Positions 44,601 through 54,255 of a stretch of 64,000 nt of DNA are shown here, piece after piece (position 1 is the first letter of the stretch; each line of letters begins with the position of its first letter). The notes below the pieces were generated by a model, which was not told where the DNA came from, did no database searches, and was given only the letters and a program-made list of their open reading frames with translations. The position numbers and the translations under genes are program-made. The stretch is from CAZZKJ01 sp964654695 (lineage in GTDB: Bacteria; Krumholzibacteriota; Krumholzibacteriia; WVZY01). Location of the stretch: the NCBI GenBank assembly GCA_964654695.1, contig CAZZKJ010000008.1, positions 1-64,000 on the forward strand. Direction: 5' to 3'.

Positions 44601-47336
44601 TCAATGGTCAACACTCTTGCTGCCGCTCTTATTTATGGAAGCCCCTGTTTTCAATTCGAGTTTTCTTAATTTCTTTTCTAAATACTCGATTTTTTCTTTT
44701 AACTCTTTGGTATCCGCGATCAGCTCCTCATCGGATTTCTTATTGGAGTTTCGGGCCTTGATCTTCGCCGCGGCTCTTTTGGCGCGGGTTCGGACTATTT
44801 CCGAGGGATCCGAGACGGACGTTCTATCCAGGGCCCGAAGCGCGCTTTCTTCACCCAGATCTGCCAGCGCGGCTGCGGCCGCAGTCCTGGTTCTTATGTA
44901 CCAGTCATCGAGCATGGCGGATAGAAACTTCGAGGCTTTTTCACGGTTTTTCGGGTTCTCCAGTTTTTTTGCCAGCGCCGCATATGCACTGATTGCTTCA
45001 TGACGGTACTTTCTCTCGTTGCCGGGGGCGGCGAGGACCCCGATCTTCTTTAGGGCCGAGGTCACTTCGAGTTTCTTTAATCCTGCGATTCCCGCGTTGC
45101 GTATGAGTTCCTCGTGCGAATCGATGGATAGGGCGGCCAGGCAAAGTTCAGCGGCTTTTTCTGAACGCAATTCGACGAGATCGTTCAAGGCCGCCGCACG
45201 AATCTCGTAAGACGCTTCGTTCTTGAAAATTGAAATCAACAGCTTTTCAATGCGGCCGGTTTTTTCCATGCGTCCCAGGGATTCAACACATGCCAGCCGA
45301 ACCTTCGGGTTGCCTGATTCCATTCCCTTGAGAACCGCTTTTACCGCTGCGGCGCTCTTGATTTTCGCCAGCGAATACGCGGCTTCTCTTTGAACCCCCC
45401 AAAACTCATCACCGAGAAGCGCCCGTTCGAGCTCGGGCACAACTTCTGAAGCATGTCCTTTTGCGCCCAGGCTTTTTGCAGCGCGGATTCTTTCAATGGC
45501 TTCGCCGTTTTTGAGCTGGAAGGCAAGTTCTTGAATGGATTTGTTGAAGTCCAGGGTTTTCAAAATCCAATCACCCTTATCGAAGATCACCATATCCGGT
45601 TTCGATTCGGTCTTGAAATAATATTCCTGAGAGACTTTATCCACCATGATGCGGTACAATTTTTTCTCGTTTTCGCACGTGATTTCAATGTCCACCGGCA
45701 TTCGAAAAACCGGTACAAGGTCGCCTGTTTTCTGCTTTTGGATCACGCTGAGATGTAGAAGTTCCGTGCCGCCATCATATGACGAGGATACTTCGTATTC
45801 GGGATGGCCGGCGCAATATAGCCACTGTTCAAAAAGCCATTCCAGGTTGAAACCGGAAACTTTTCGTACCGCTGCTTCGAGATCTCTGGTTTCGGCAGAC
45901 CGGTACTTTCGCTCTGTGCCGTATTCCTTGACGGCTGCGAAAAACAACGTGTCGCCGAGTACGAACCGCAGCATATGCAGGAAGCTTGCTCCTTTTATAT
46001 ACACATTGCTGCTGTTGCGTTCGTCCCTGCGGTTGAAAAAATCTACGACTACCGGGCGCGGGTCCATTTGATCTCTCTTGACGACTCCCCTGTGGATTTC
46101 ATCCATGCGGTATCGAAACGCATCGTCGCCGCTGTGGTATTCCTCGTACAAGCTTTGAAAATAAGTTGCGAAACCTTCATTCAACCACATCTGCGTCCAT
46201 TCGCGGCACGTTACCATGTCGCCCCACCACATGTGGGCGAGTTCGTGCGCTACCAGGCCCCGGCTGGTCCTGGTCATAAGCGATTTTTCGTCCCGCAATA
46301 AACGTTTATTCATAACCGTTGCGGTTGTGTTCTCCATGCCGCCGTAAAGAAAATTTTGAACTACAACCTGGCCGTACTTCTTGAAAGGATAACGTATTCC
46401 CGTAGTTCTGGAAAAGAAACCTATCATGTCCGGTGTAAGACCGAATGCCGAATCGACGACGCTCTTTTTCGTTCCCGGGGGTACGATGTATAAAAGCTCC
46501 ACATCCTGCCAGTGATCGCGAATAACATCATACTTGCCGGCGGCCATCATAATCAGGTAGCTCGACTGCGGAGTATCCAGATGCCAATGGTACTCGGTTT
46601 TATCTCCAAGGTCCTTTTTGGATTTAAGCACCCCATTAGACAGTACATAGAAACCTTTTTTTACGCGGAAGATTCCTTCGAATGTCGCTTTATCATTGGG
46701 ATAATCAAAGCAGGGTATCCAGAAACGGTTGTCTTCTCCTTCGCCCTGGGACCAGACTTCATATCTCTGCGAAGGCAGGCCCTTTTCCGGGGCGATAAAA
46801 TAAAGACCCTGCGCGGGTTTGCACTTGTATACGATCTTGAGCTCCAGGGGTTTGCCGGGAGCAAACGGTGCGCTGCCGTGTACCACCAAATGATCGTCGG
46901 CATCGGTGATCGGAGCTTTTTCGAGCCAGGAAGTTTCATGTCCGCCCGGAACGGGGTAATCGAAATCAACTTCCGAACCGTCGATAAATACTTTTTCTAT
47001 TTCGATATCAACTGCGTTGAGACGGATCGAGCGGGTTCCGCTCCGCAGCGGAATCAGCGAGTGACTTACTTCGCCTGCAATACTCCCGCCGGCTAAATCC
47101 AGATCCAGGTTGAGAACTGTATGAAGCACGTCAAAATCCAGGTTGGGGGCGACATAGGCCGGCGGGTCGGGTTTAATCGGGTGGGCTCCGCAATAAGAGC
47201 TGGAGAAGGCTGCAATTATCATAGTGATCGTTAATATTAATCCCTGACGCCTCCACCAAAGAATCTTCGGCGGTGCGGACGATTTACATGACTTCAGCAG
47301 TGCGCGGGATGCGGTTTTATTGCCAGATAGATGCAT
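44601..47336 (-). CDS. M1 family zinc aminopeptidase with HEAT-repeat tail
   Basis: A 911-residue exported or anchored metallopeptidase. Hydrophobic anchor about 33-48, then the M1 N-domain, the exopeptidase motif GGMEN (332-336), the zinc motif HELAHMWWGD (His364, His368) and Glu387 in LNEGFATYF. About 250 residues of HEAT-like helical repeats follow (about 605-862), then a charged coiled coil (about 867-896). ATG 47336 is chosen because GGAGG lies nearby upstream; an in-frame ATG at 47426 would add 30 residues. HEAT tails are known in some bacterial M1 proteins. It is downstream of rmlD by 82 bases and upstream of the FG-GAP gene by 85. Confidence 0.9.
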   Translation of the reverse strand: MHLSGNKTASRALLKSCKSSAPPKILWWRRQGLILTITMIIAAFSSSYCGAHPIKPDPPAYVAPNLDFDVLHTVLNLDLDLAGGSIAGEVSHSLIPLRSGTRSIRLNAVDIEIEKVFIDGSEVDFDYPVPGGHETSWLEKAPITDADDHLVVHGSAPFAPGKPLELKIVYKCKPAQGLYFIAPEKGLPSQRYEVWSQGEGEDNRFWIPCFDYPNDKATFEGIFRVKKGFYVLSNGVLKSKKDLGDKTEYHWHLDTPQSSYLIMMAAGKYDVIRDHWQDVELLYIVPPGTKKSVVDSAFGLTPDMIGFFSRTTGIRYPFKKYGQVVVQNFLYGGMENTTATVMNKRLLRDEKSLMTRTSRGLVAHELAHMWWGDMVTCREWTQMWLNEGFATYFQSLYEEYHSGDDAFRYRMDEIHRGVVKRDQMDPRPVVVDFFNRRDERNSSNVYIKGASFLHMLRFVLGDTLFFAAVKEYGTERKYRSAETRDLEAAVRKVSGFNLEWLFEQWLYCAGHPEYEVSSSYDGGTELLHLSVIQKQKTGDLVPVFRMPVDIEITCENEKKLYRIMVDKVSQEYYFKTESKPDMVIFDKGDWILKTLDFNKSIQELAFQLKNGEAIERIRAAKSLGAKGHASEVVPELERALLGDEFWGVQREAAYSLAKIKSAAAVKAVLKGMESGNPKVRLACVESLGRMEKTGRIEKLLISIFKNEASYEIRAAALNDLVELRSEKAAELCLAALSIDSHEELIRNAGIAGLKKLEVTSALKKIGVLAAPGNERKYRHEAISAYAALAKKLENPKNREKASKFLSAMLDDWYIRTRTAAAAALADLGEESALRALDRTSVSDPSEIVRTRAKRAAAKIKARNSNKKSDEELIADTKELKEKIEYLEKKLRKLELKTGASINKSGSKSVDH

Positions 47337-47418
47337 GATTAATCCTCCGTATGAGAGTTTTGATGTAATGTGGATAAAGGCCGGCTGGATGAGCTTTCTG
47401 CCCGCACCACGGCAGGGG

Positions 47419-48279
47419 TTATTCAATCCCCTTCTTCGATAGATACCTGCCTAGAGCATCTTTCCAACCGGGCATGGAATCGCAGTTATTTTTTTTGAGC
47501 CCGGCGTTTTCCAGGACGGAATACCGCGGCCGCCGTGCCGGCGCGTTCCATTCTTTGGAAGTTATTTTAACCAGTTCGACTTCTTTTTTAGTGAAGTCGA
47601 AAACAGCCTTCGCGAAATCGTACCATGAGCATTCGCCCGAATTCGTTGCGTGATATATTCCGAACGGGGGCGGTTTTTCCAGGAGCAGCCTGATCTGTTC
47701 GGCAAGATCCTCGGTGAATGTAGGTGTTAGAACCTCATCGCCGACAACTTTTATGGTTTTTCCCGGGGATCCCAAATGCAGCATGGTGTCGACGAAATTA
47801 TTGCCTTTGCCAATACACGGATTGAGTCCGTAGAGCCCGCTGGTTCTTATTATGTAGTGATGGCTGCAAATGCTCCTGGAGAAGAATTCGCCCGCGAGTT
47901 TGGTGACACCGTAAACATTCAGCGGCCCGGGCGGATCATTCTCGACATAAGGCCGGGCCGCATGCCCATTGAAAACGTAATCCGTACTGATGTGCATAAG
48001 CATGGATCCTATGCGGAGACAGGCATTGGCGGCATTCCTGGCACCCAGGGCGTTGACATCGAATGCGAGCGCGGCCTCCTCTTCACATCTGTCGACATCC
48101 GTAAAGGCGGCGGCGTTGATAACCAGTTCCGGAGAATGTTTTTCGAGGACATCGTCCACTGCATCCGGATCCGTAATCTCCATATCATTCTGTGTCAAGG
48201 ATATTAGATCGTGGCCGGAGAGTTTTTCTTCAATATCCCTTCCCAATTGGCCGTCGGCGCCGATGATTGCTATCTTCAT
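47419..48279 (-). CDS. rmlD: dTDP-4-dehydrorhamnose reductase
   Basis: A 286-residue short-chain reductase that makes dTDP-L-rhamnose, the last step of the pathway for surface polysaccharide. The Rossmann motif GADGQLGRD (about 7-15), the STDYVFNG segment and the Tyr-x-x-x-Lys catalytic motif (YGVTKLAGE) are intact. The ATG at 48279 overlaps the glycosyltransferase stop (ATGA), so it is coupled to that gene; longer in-frame starts have no merit. RmlA, B and C are not in the window, so rhamnose synthesis is only partly shown. Confidence 0.93.
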   Translation of the reverse strand: MKIAIIGADGQLGRDIEEKLSGHDLISLTQNDMEITDPDAVDDVLEKHSPELVINAAAFTDVDRCEEEAALAFDVNALGARNAANACLRIGSMLMHISTDYVFNGHAARPYVENDPPGPLNVYGVTKLAGEFFSRSICSHHYIIRTSGLYGLNPCIGKGNNFVDTMLHLGSPGKTIKVVGDEVLTPTFTEDLAEQIRLLLEKPPPFGIYHATNSGECSWYDFAKAVFDFTKKEVELVKITSKEWNAPARRPRYSVLENAGLKKNNCDSMPGWKDALGRYLSKKGIE

Positions 48280-49166
48280 GCCTGCCTTTCTTCCGCGTCC
48301 TTGATTCTGCCTGCAGATACCAGGCAAAGGATCCTCACTGCATCGATAAAAAAGAAAATGGGTATTACAAGCCAATGATAAGGCTTCGCGTAACGCTTGA
48401 AAAACAAAAAACTGCTTCTGAGCTTCATCGCTATTTTTTTGCGGCTCAACTGTCCGCCCGTGCTTTGCGAAATCTTATGCCAAACCTTTGCCTTTGGGGC
48501 GTAAACAATCCTGTAACCGGCGGCCCGGGCCCGCATGCACAAATCAGTGTCTTCGAAATATGCTTCAAAGGCCGGATCGAGAAGCCCGATCTCCGCAATC
48601 ACGCCGGTTTTTATCATCATTGCGCATCCGGTGACATAATCGATCTCGCAGGGCGAGTCATACTGTCCCGAATCTTTTTCGCGGATTCCCCTGTGCCTGG
48701 CCGTACCTTTCCATAAGGAGATTTTGCCGCCGGCGAACCATATGCAATCGGGAGGATCGTGATAATAGATCTTGGGCCCCGCTATGCCGATATTCGGAGC
48801 CGATCCTATGGCGTCGACCAGCCGGCCGACGATATCCGGATCGACCGCAGTATCATTGTTAAGAAGAAGTATCAAGCCGGCACCGCGCCTGCGGGCATAT
48901 TCGATTCCGCGGTTATTGCCGCGGGAGAATCCAAGGTTGTGTCCGTTTTGAATGACGGTCACGGCATCTCCATACTTGCTTCGAACCGCATCTTCCGTTC
49001 CATCATTTGAACCGTTATCGACTAGTATAATTTCCTTTTCCGGGTAGTTCATGTTAACCAAAGACTGCAGGCACTCCATGGTAAGCATCCTGCCGTTCCA
49101 GGTGAGGACTATAACCGCCACTCGCGGCAGGTTTGAGATAGGAAGAGGGGGTTGATGGTTGGGCAT
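48276..49166 (-). CDS. GT2 family glycosyltransferase
   Basis: A 296-residue glycosyltransferase with the GT-A fold. VIVLTWNG near the N-terminus, the VDNGSNDGTED stretch, the metal-binding DxD-type motif in LLLNNDTAVD, and FFEDTDLCMRARAAGY mark the family, close to rhamnosyltransferases of WbbL type. A hydrophobic C-terminal segment (about 262-281) may tether it to the inner membrane. It is coupled to rmlD by an ATGA overlap, consistent with a role in rhamnose-containing glycans; this is inferred from context. Confidence 0.92.
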   Translation of the reverse strand: MPNHQPPLPISNLPRVAVIVLTWNGRMLTMECLQSLVNMNYPEKEIILVDNGSNDGTEDAVRSKYGDAVTVIQNGHNLGFSRGNNRGIEYARRRGAGLILLLNNDTAVDPDIVGRLVDAIGSAPNIGIAGPKIYYHDPPDCIWFAGGKISLWKGTARHRGIREKDSGQYDSPCEIDYVTGCAMMIKTGVIAEIGLLDPAFEAYFEDTDLCMRARAAGYRIVYAPKAKVWHKISQSTGGQLSRKKIAMKLRSSFLFFKRYAKPYHWLVIPIFFFIDAVRILCLVSAGRIKDAEERQA

Positions 49167-49286
49167 AATAAGCTGGAAATATTATGGAATATCAGCATAC
49201 GGATTTCTATAAAGCCTGTGCAGATTATACTTCATAGCGTTGTTAATATTCCAGAATGAATACTTGCGATCAGCCGATGATTTTGC

Positions 49287-49311
49287 GGGGGTCTTCGCCT
49301 TGACGACCCCC
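49287..49311. repeat. Perfect inverted repeat overlapping a predicted -35 box
   Basis: GGGGGTC (49287-49293) and GACCCCC (49305-49311) are perfect complements with an 11-base spacer; adding the flanking C and G makes eight pairs. It lies in the divergent region between the GT2 and phosphodiesterase-TPR genes. Candidate operator or RNA hairpin. Confidence 0.55.
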
Positions 49312-49328
49312 GGGAAATGCTGTAGCTT
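49300..49328 (+). promoter_or_regulatory. Possible promoter for the phosphodiesterase-TPR gene
   Basis: TTGACG (49300-49305) and TAGCTT (49323-49328) are 17 bases apart. The -10 is poor, so the call is tentative. The -35 overlaps the second arm of an inverted repeat. Confidence 0.4.
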
Positions 49329-49410
49329 GAGACAGCTATCAGGTTATCAAGATTCTTGCCGGCCGCCGGCGCCCCTGCCGATAGAACTCCGGAACCGGGA
49401 GCCTCCAGAA

Positions 49411-51240
49411 TTGAACAGAAAAGCGCTATTCATAATATCGATGCTGATTGTCCTATCCGCGGTTTTATCCTTGTTCCTGTTGAAAAGAGGAAAAAACGGG
49501 GACGGCAACGCCCCTGTTTCCACCCGCCCGCTCTCAAAGATAATACTGATAGGAGTCGACGGGGGAGATTGGAGCATAATCGATCCCTTAATCGCTGCCG
49601 GCAGACTCCCGAATTTCAAGAAGATCAAGGATGAAGGCGCAACCGGTCCTCTTAAAACCATTGAACCGATACTGTCCCCTTTGCTGTGGACGACCATCGC
49701 CACGGGCAAGCTCCCTGAGGAACATGGAATCCTGAGCTTCACCGTTGCCGAACCCGGTTCGGATCGAAAAACCCCCATAACCAGGTATCACAGGAAGGTG
49801 GATACGATCTGGAACTTCCTGGGCGATTTTGGAAGAAAGGTCGATATTGTCGGGTGGTTGGCCACTTTCCCCGCCGAAGATATTAACGGTGTTATGGTGA
49901 CGGACAAGGTTGGGTACCTGGCTTTTGCCGTTCCGGATGAACAGGGCGATAAGGGCAAGATATCTCCTGCTGCGAGACGGGAAGAGATTTCTTCGTTGGT
50001 GTGCAAAAGGGAAGCTGTCACTTTTTCTGAAATCAAAAATTTTATCGCCGTCGGCAGGGATGAATTCGCAAAAGCCAGAAAAGCTGAATTCGACCCTCGC
50101 GATCCCGTCAACAATATGATCTATCTTTACGCCTCCAGCCAAACCTACAAGAATATAGGCCTTCATCTTTTGCAAAAGGACCGGCCCGACTTTCTGGCGG
50201 TTTATTTCGAGATCGTCGATGCGGCGGGACATTTGTTTATGCCCTATGCTCCGCCCATGAGGCCGGAAATCGATAAACGAGATTATGATCGCTACAAATC
50301 AGCGGTGGAGCAGGCATATATTTACCAGGATGCGGTGATCGGAGAGTTTATCGACAATATGGATGACAGTACCATATTAATGATTCTTTCCGATCATGGT
50401 TTCAAAAGCGGAAACACTCGGCTGAAGGGAAGAGCCGACTTCTGGGCGGGAAAAGCGGCCATGTGGCACAAGCTCTACGGCATACTGGGAATGTACGGCA
50501 GAGGTATAAAAAAGGGATATAAAATCAAAGATGCGTCGATCATGGATATAGCTCCGACCATACTTGCCGTCGAGGGGCTGCCTTCGGCGGATGACATGTC
50601 CGGCAGGATCCTATCCGGCGCGTTCGAGCGGAACCTGGCCGATGATTTTGCCCCCGGATCGGTTCCCAGCCTCGACAGGAGTCATAGCCGGATAAAAGAG
50701 GGGAGACAGGAATTGAACCAAGCAACGGAACAAACTTTGAAAAAACTGGAAGCTCTGGGGTATATAACCCCCGAGAATCCGGATGCACTGAATAATCTCG
50801 GCCAGCGGTATCAGAAGAACGGTGAATTCGAAAAAGCGATAATTGAATACAAAAAAGCGCTCGAAATAAATCCCGATTTTCCGGCCGTACTCAATAACCT
50901 CGGAGTATGCTACGGCAGGCTAAAAATGTACGCCGATGCCGAAAGGGCATTCAAAAGCGCCCTGTCGATAAATCCGCGCGATGCCTATGCCATGAACAAT
51001 CTTGCCGTTATGTATATGGAAAACGGCCGTATGGAAAAGGCACGCGCCGCTGCGGAACGCGCGATCGATTTTGAACCCAATTATGTCAACGCTCTCATAA
51101 CCCTCGGCGCCGTCTACGCGACAATGAGGGACATCGGAAAAGCCAAAAAGAGTTTTGAGAGGGTGCTTGAACTCGATCCAGGCAATAAATCCGCGCTGAA
51201 CAACCTTGAAAAACTCCGTTTGATATCCGGCGGGAATTGA
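49411..51240 (+). CDS. Membrane-anchored alkaline-phosphatase-superfamily phosphodiesterase fused to TPR repeats
   Basis: A 609-residue protein. An N-terminal membrane helix (about 5-24) is followed by a nucleotide pyrophosphatase/phosphodiesterase-type domain: metal Asp of IGVDGGDW, the nucleophile Thr in SPLLWTTIATGK, Asp and His of IVDAAGHLFM, and Asp-His of LSDHGFKSG. The C-terminal third holds four TPR repeats (about 455-600) with NNLG/NNLA starts and the terminal Pro of ...INPDFP. I chose TTG 49411, with GGGAG eight bases upstream and the membrane helix at the start; an earlier TTG at 49240 would add 57 atypical residues. Substrate unknown. Divergent from the GT2 gene and upstream of gpmI. 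Confidence 0.88.
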   Translation: MNRKALFIISMLIVLSAVLSLFLLKRGKNGDGNAPVSTRPLSKIILIGVDGGDWSIIDPLIAAGRLPNFKKIKDEGATGPLKTIEPILSPLLWTTIATGKLPEEHGILSFTVAEPGSDRKTPITRYHRKVDTIWNFLGDFGRKVDIVGWLATFPAEDINGVMVTDKVGYLAFAVPDEQGDKGKISPAARREEISSLVCKREAVTFSEIKNFIAVGRDEFAKARKAEFDPRDPVNNMIYLYASSQTYKNIGLHLLQKDRPDFLAVYFEIVDAAGHLFMPYAPPMRPEIDKRDYDRYKSAVEQAYIYQDAVIGEFIDNMDDSTILMILSDHGFKSGNTRLKGRADFWAGKAAMWHKLYGILGMYGRGIKKGYKIKDASIMDIAPTILAVEGLPSADDMSGRILSGAFERNLADDFAPGSVPSLDRSHSRIKEGRQELNQATEQTLKKLEALGYITPENPDALNNLGQRYQKNGEFEKAIIEYKKALEINPDFPAVLNNLGVCYGRLKMYADAERAFKSALSINPRDAYAMNNLAVMYMENGRMEKARAAAERAIDFEPNYVNALITLGAVYATMRDIGKAKKSFERVLELDPGNKSALNNLEKLRLISGGN

Positions 51241-51336
51241 TTTTATTTGATTTATGCAAGATGCAACGGAGAAGGCTCGTTTTCAGCCTTTACCCGCGGG
51301 TGATTGTCGGCGCTGTTCGCGAAAGGATGCCGGGAC

Positions 51337-52875
51337 ATGAAAAGAAGAACGCTTCTGCTGATTCTCGATGGACTGGGAATGAGAGACGGGGCCGACGGAA
51401 ACGCTGTCAAAGCCGCAGCTACTCCCAATCTGGACAAACTTTGGAAAGGTTTTCCTCACACACTCATAAATGCTTCCGGTGAATACGTCGGTCTGCCCAA
51501 AAAGCAAATGGGAAACAGCGAGGTGGGGCATCTCAATCTGGGCGCGGGGCGGGTGGTTTACCAGGATATAATGAGGATTTCAAAATCCATCGATGACGGT
51601 TCTTTTTTCAAAAATCCGTTTCTTATAAAAGCACTCGATAAAGTTAAGATGAAGGGTTCTTTGCACCTGATGGGACTTCTATCTCCCGGCGGGGTGCACA
51701 GTCTGCAAAAACACTTGTACGCCTTGATCGATCTTGCCAAGAGCAGAGGCGTAAAGAGTGTTGGTATTCATGCCATACTGGACGGCAGGGATACACCCCC
51801 CCGGAGCGGCCTGTCATTTTTACGGGAGCTCAAAGATCATCTTGAAACCCGGAGCCTGGGCAGGGTGGCCACGGTGATGGGACGCTATTACTGCATGGAC
51901 AGGGACAACAGGTGGGACCGCATAGAAAAGGCTTTCAATGCAATGACCATGGGCGCGGGCGAAAAAACAACCGATTACCTGGAAGCGCTGCGGCATTCTT
52001 ATGATAGGGATATTACCGATGAATTTGTACAGCCTATAGTGGCGGTGGACGCCGAGAACAATCCAGTCGACTTGATTAAAGACGGGGATTCAATAATTTT
52101 CTTCAACTTCAGGGCCGACCGTGCCAGGGAGATTACACGTGCATTGACGCAGAAAGACTTTGCTGAGTTCGACAGGCAGGCATGCCCCAATGTCAATTTT
52201 TTGTGCATGACGGAGTATGACCACCGTTTTCCATTGGAGACGGCTTTTCCGCCCGAACATCTCTCGAATATACTTGCTGAAGCCGCGGCGGAGGCGGGAT
52301 TGCAGAACCTGCGGATCGCTGAAACCGAAAAGTACGCGCATGTCACATTCTTTTTCAACGGTGGCCGCGAACGGGAATACCCGGGAGAAAAAAGAATACT
52401 CATACCTTCTCCGCAGGTGGCGACTTATGATCTCGAGCCCGAAATGAGCGCGTTCGATGTCGCATCCAGCCTTGTAAAAGAGCTCCGGACCGGCACCCAT
52501 GATTTTGTCATCTGCAATTTTGCCAATCCCGATATGGTGGGTCATACCGGCGTTATGAAAGCCGCCGTGAAGGCGGTAGAAACTGTGGATGAATGCCTGG
52601 ACAGAGTAATGTCGGTATTGGATTCTCAAAAAGATGTCGTCATCATAACATCGGATCACGGTAATTCCGAACAGATGATAGATTACGATAACGGCGGACC
52701 CCATACCGCCCATACCACAAACAAGGTGCCTTTGATTTTAGTCGACGGGGCATACGCGGGGCGGTTGATCGAGGGAGGCTCTCTTCGCGACATAAGCCCC
52801 ACCATGTGCGGCTATCTTGGTATCCCGGTTCCCGAGGAGATGACGGGCTCCGACCTTCGCCGCGACAAGCGCTGA
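51337..52875 (+). CDS. gpmI: 2,3-bisphosphoglycerate-independent phosphoglycerate mutase
   Basis: Interconverts 3- and 2-phosphoglycerate in glycolysis and gluconeogenesis, using two metal ions and a phospho-serine intermediate. Length 512 is normal. LILDGLG (first metal Asp), GNSEVGH with the catalytic Ser, GRDTPPRSG, NFRADRAREI and ITSDHGNSEQ are all present. I chose ATG 51337 (MKRRTLLLI); an upstream start at 51304 would add 11 residues with no ribosome site. AAGGA lies upstream of the chosen ATG. It is downstream of the phosphodiesterase-TPR gene, which belongs to the same superfamily, by 96 bases. Confidence 0.97.
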   Translation: MKRRTLLLILDGLGMRDGADGNAVKAAATPNLDKLWKGFPHTLINASGEYVGLPKKQMGNSEVGHLNLGAGRVVYQDIMRISKSIDDGSFFKNPFLIKALDKVKMKGSLHLMGLLSPGGVHSLQKHLYALIDLAKSRGVKSVGIHAILDGRDTPPRSGLSFLRELKDHLETRSLGRVATVMGRYYCMDRDNRWDRIEKAFNAMTMGAGEKTTDYLEALRHSYDRDITDEFVQPIVAVDAENNPVDLIKDGDSIIFFNFRADRAREITRALTQKDFAEFDRQACPNVNFLCMTEYDHRFPLETAFPPEHLSNILAEAAAEAGLQNLRIAETEKYAHVTFFFNGGREREYPGEKRILIPSPQVATYDLEPEMSAFDVASSLVKELRTGTHDFVICNFANPDMVGHTGVMKAAVKAVETVDECLDRVMSVLDSQKDVVIITSDHGNSEQMIDYDNGGPHTAHTTNKVPLILVDGAYAGRLIEGGSLRDISPTMCGYLGIPVPEEMTGSDLRRDKR

Positions 52876-52894
52876 CAATCCCGGGGAAAATCTT

Positions 52895-54076
52895 TCAGAT
52901 CTCATAATCCTCAGGCTGTCCGACGGAAGACTTCCTGTGCCCCGCGGCAGTCATGTAGAAAAGCGCGTAAAATGCAAGAATTATTATTAGAGGTTCGATT
53001 TGCAGCCGAATTCTTTCGCTTCCTCCGTAGAAAATTCTTATTAGAAAATAAAACAGTGTAACGAAAACCAGGAGCAGGGCCTCCCTTTGCTTTTTCATCA
53101 ACGCCCTTATGGTTCCGATTATGAAAAAAGGCAGGAGAATGCCAAAACTGACTATACTAATCAGGTTGTGCCTGAGCGACCAGGGCGGCAGCTTCGCGCT
53201 CGATGATCCTTGCCTGCCGCCGGGTTTTCGCGGATGAAAACTCGTTATTCTCCAGAATTCAACAGCATTCTCCCGTATGCGGTTTAGCCGCGAGCGCGAA
53301 ACCGGGGTTCCCTGGCTTGCGGTCATCTCCTTTATTTTTTGGGGAATTCTCGTTTTAACCGGAGATATGTAGCGCTCGGATTCCAAACCGACGGGTATGA
53401 ACTGTTTGTAAACATAATAATTGCGCACCGTCCAGGGAATGGAGATTACAAATATGGCGCTCAGAAAAAGCATCAGGAACTGAATGTTTATGACAAGATG
53501 CCGGGTTTTCGAAAGCAAAATGAATAATATAAAAACCGGCAAAAGCAGCATGTACTGCGGATCGGTATGGACGAGCACGGCGTAAAGGAACCCGGCCAGA
53601 AGGGAGTAGCGCATTTTCTTGAACGGCAGGGCCAGCCTGTACACGAGCGCCGTCAGGATCAGGCACGAAAAGGCGTCCCGCACCAGAATGCCGGAAAAAT
53701 AAATATGGTGTACGTACAGCGCCAGCCACATAGCGGCAAAAAGCCCTGCTCCGAAACCGGCAACCCGTTGGCCGAGTTTCAATGCGATAACGGCCAACAC
53801 TCCCCCCAGAAGGGCCTGGAGAATTATCGCGGCCCATATGTGTTTGCCTGCAAGAAGAAAAACCATCCCCAGCATAAAGGGATAAGCCGGCGCCTCCGGC
53901 GAAAAAGGAGTGGTTATCCATGATATTCCGGAAGCGATTTCGAAACCATAAACCGCCGCCGGCGTTACCGGATCGGGATTGATGGATGGATCCATCCCGG
54001 CGAGGGCGGCGTATAAAATTCTTACACCAAAGGCTATGGAGAAAACTGCGAGGAGTATTCTTCTTTCAGATGACAT
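52895..54076 (-). CDS. GT-C type membrane glycosyltransferase-like protein (GT39/PMT_2)
   Basis: A 393-residue protein with about nine to ten membrane helices. The first external loop carries DPSINPDPVTP, and the next has PFSPEAPAYPFMLG, the arrangement of GT-C enzymes such as ArnT/PMT that use polyprenyl-phosphate sugars. The family is diverse and the donor and acceptor cannot be inferred. It converges on gpmI with 19 bases between and has no glycan genes beside it. Confidence 0.75.
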   Translation of the reverse strand: MSSERRILLAVFSIAFGVRILYAALAGMDPSINPDPVTPAAVYGFEIASGISWITTPFSPEAPAYPFMLGMVFLLAGKHIWAAIILQALLGGVLAVIALKLGQRVAGFGAGLFAAMWLALYVHHIYFSGILVRDAFSCLILTALVYRLALPFKKMRYSLLAGFLYAVLVHTDPQYMLLLPVFILFILLSKTRHLVINIQFLMLFLSAIFVISIPWTVRNYYVYKQFIPVGLESERYISPVKTRIPQKIKEMTASQGTPVSRSRLNRIRENAVEFWRITSFHPRKPGGRQGSSSAKLPPWSLRHNLISIVSFGILLPFFIIGTIRALMKKQREALLLVFVTLFYFLIRIFYGGSERIRLQIEPLIIILAFYALFYMTAAGHRKSSVGQPEDYEI

Positions 54077-54173
54077 TTGTTTTTTAATAAGGGACGATTA
54101 TCAAAGATTTTACAGCCCGCGGAGGTTTTGTGTCAAATGATTATCAAGCTCCGAGGGCGCATCCGACAAAGAA

Positions 54174-54200
54174 AGAACGGCGGTAAAATACCGCCGTTCT
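54174..54200 (-). terminator. Intrinsic terminator of the haem-porin gene
   Basis: A perfect 12-bp stem (54174-54185 with 54189-54200) and 3-base loop. On the minus strand it is followed by TTTCTTTG, a T-rich tail, about 56 bases after the haem-porin stop. On the plus strand no T-run follows. Confidence 0.8.
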
Positions 54201-54255
54201 CTTGCGCTTTTGCAATAACAGCACCCGCTCGAAGATGCAGGCCGGTGCGGTCATT

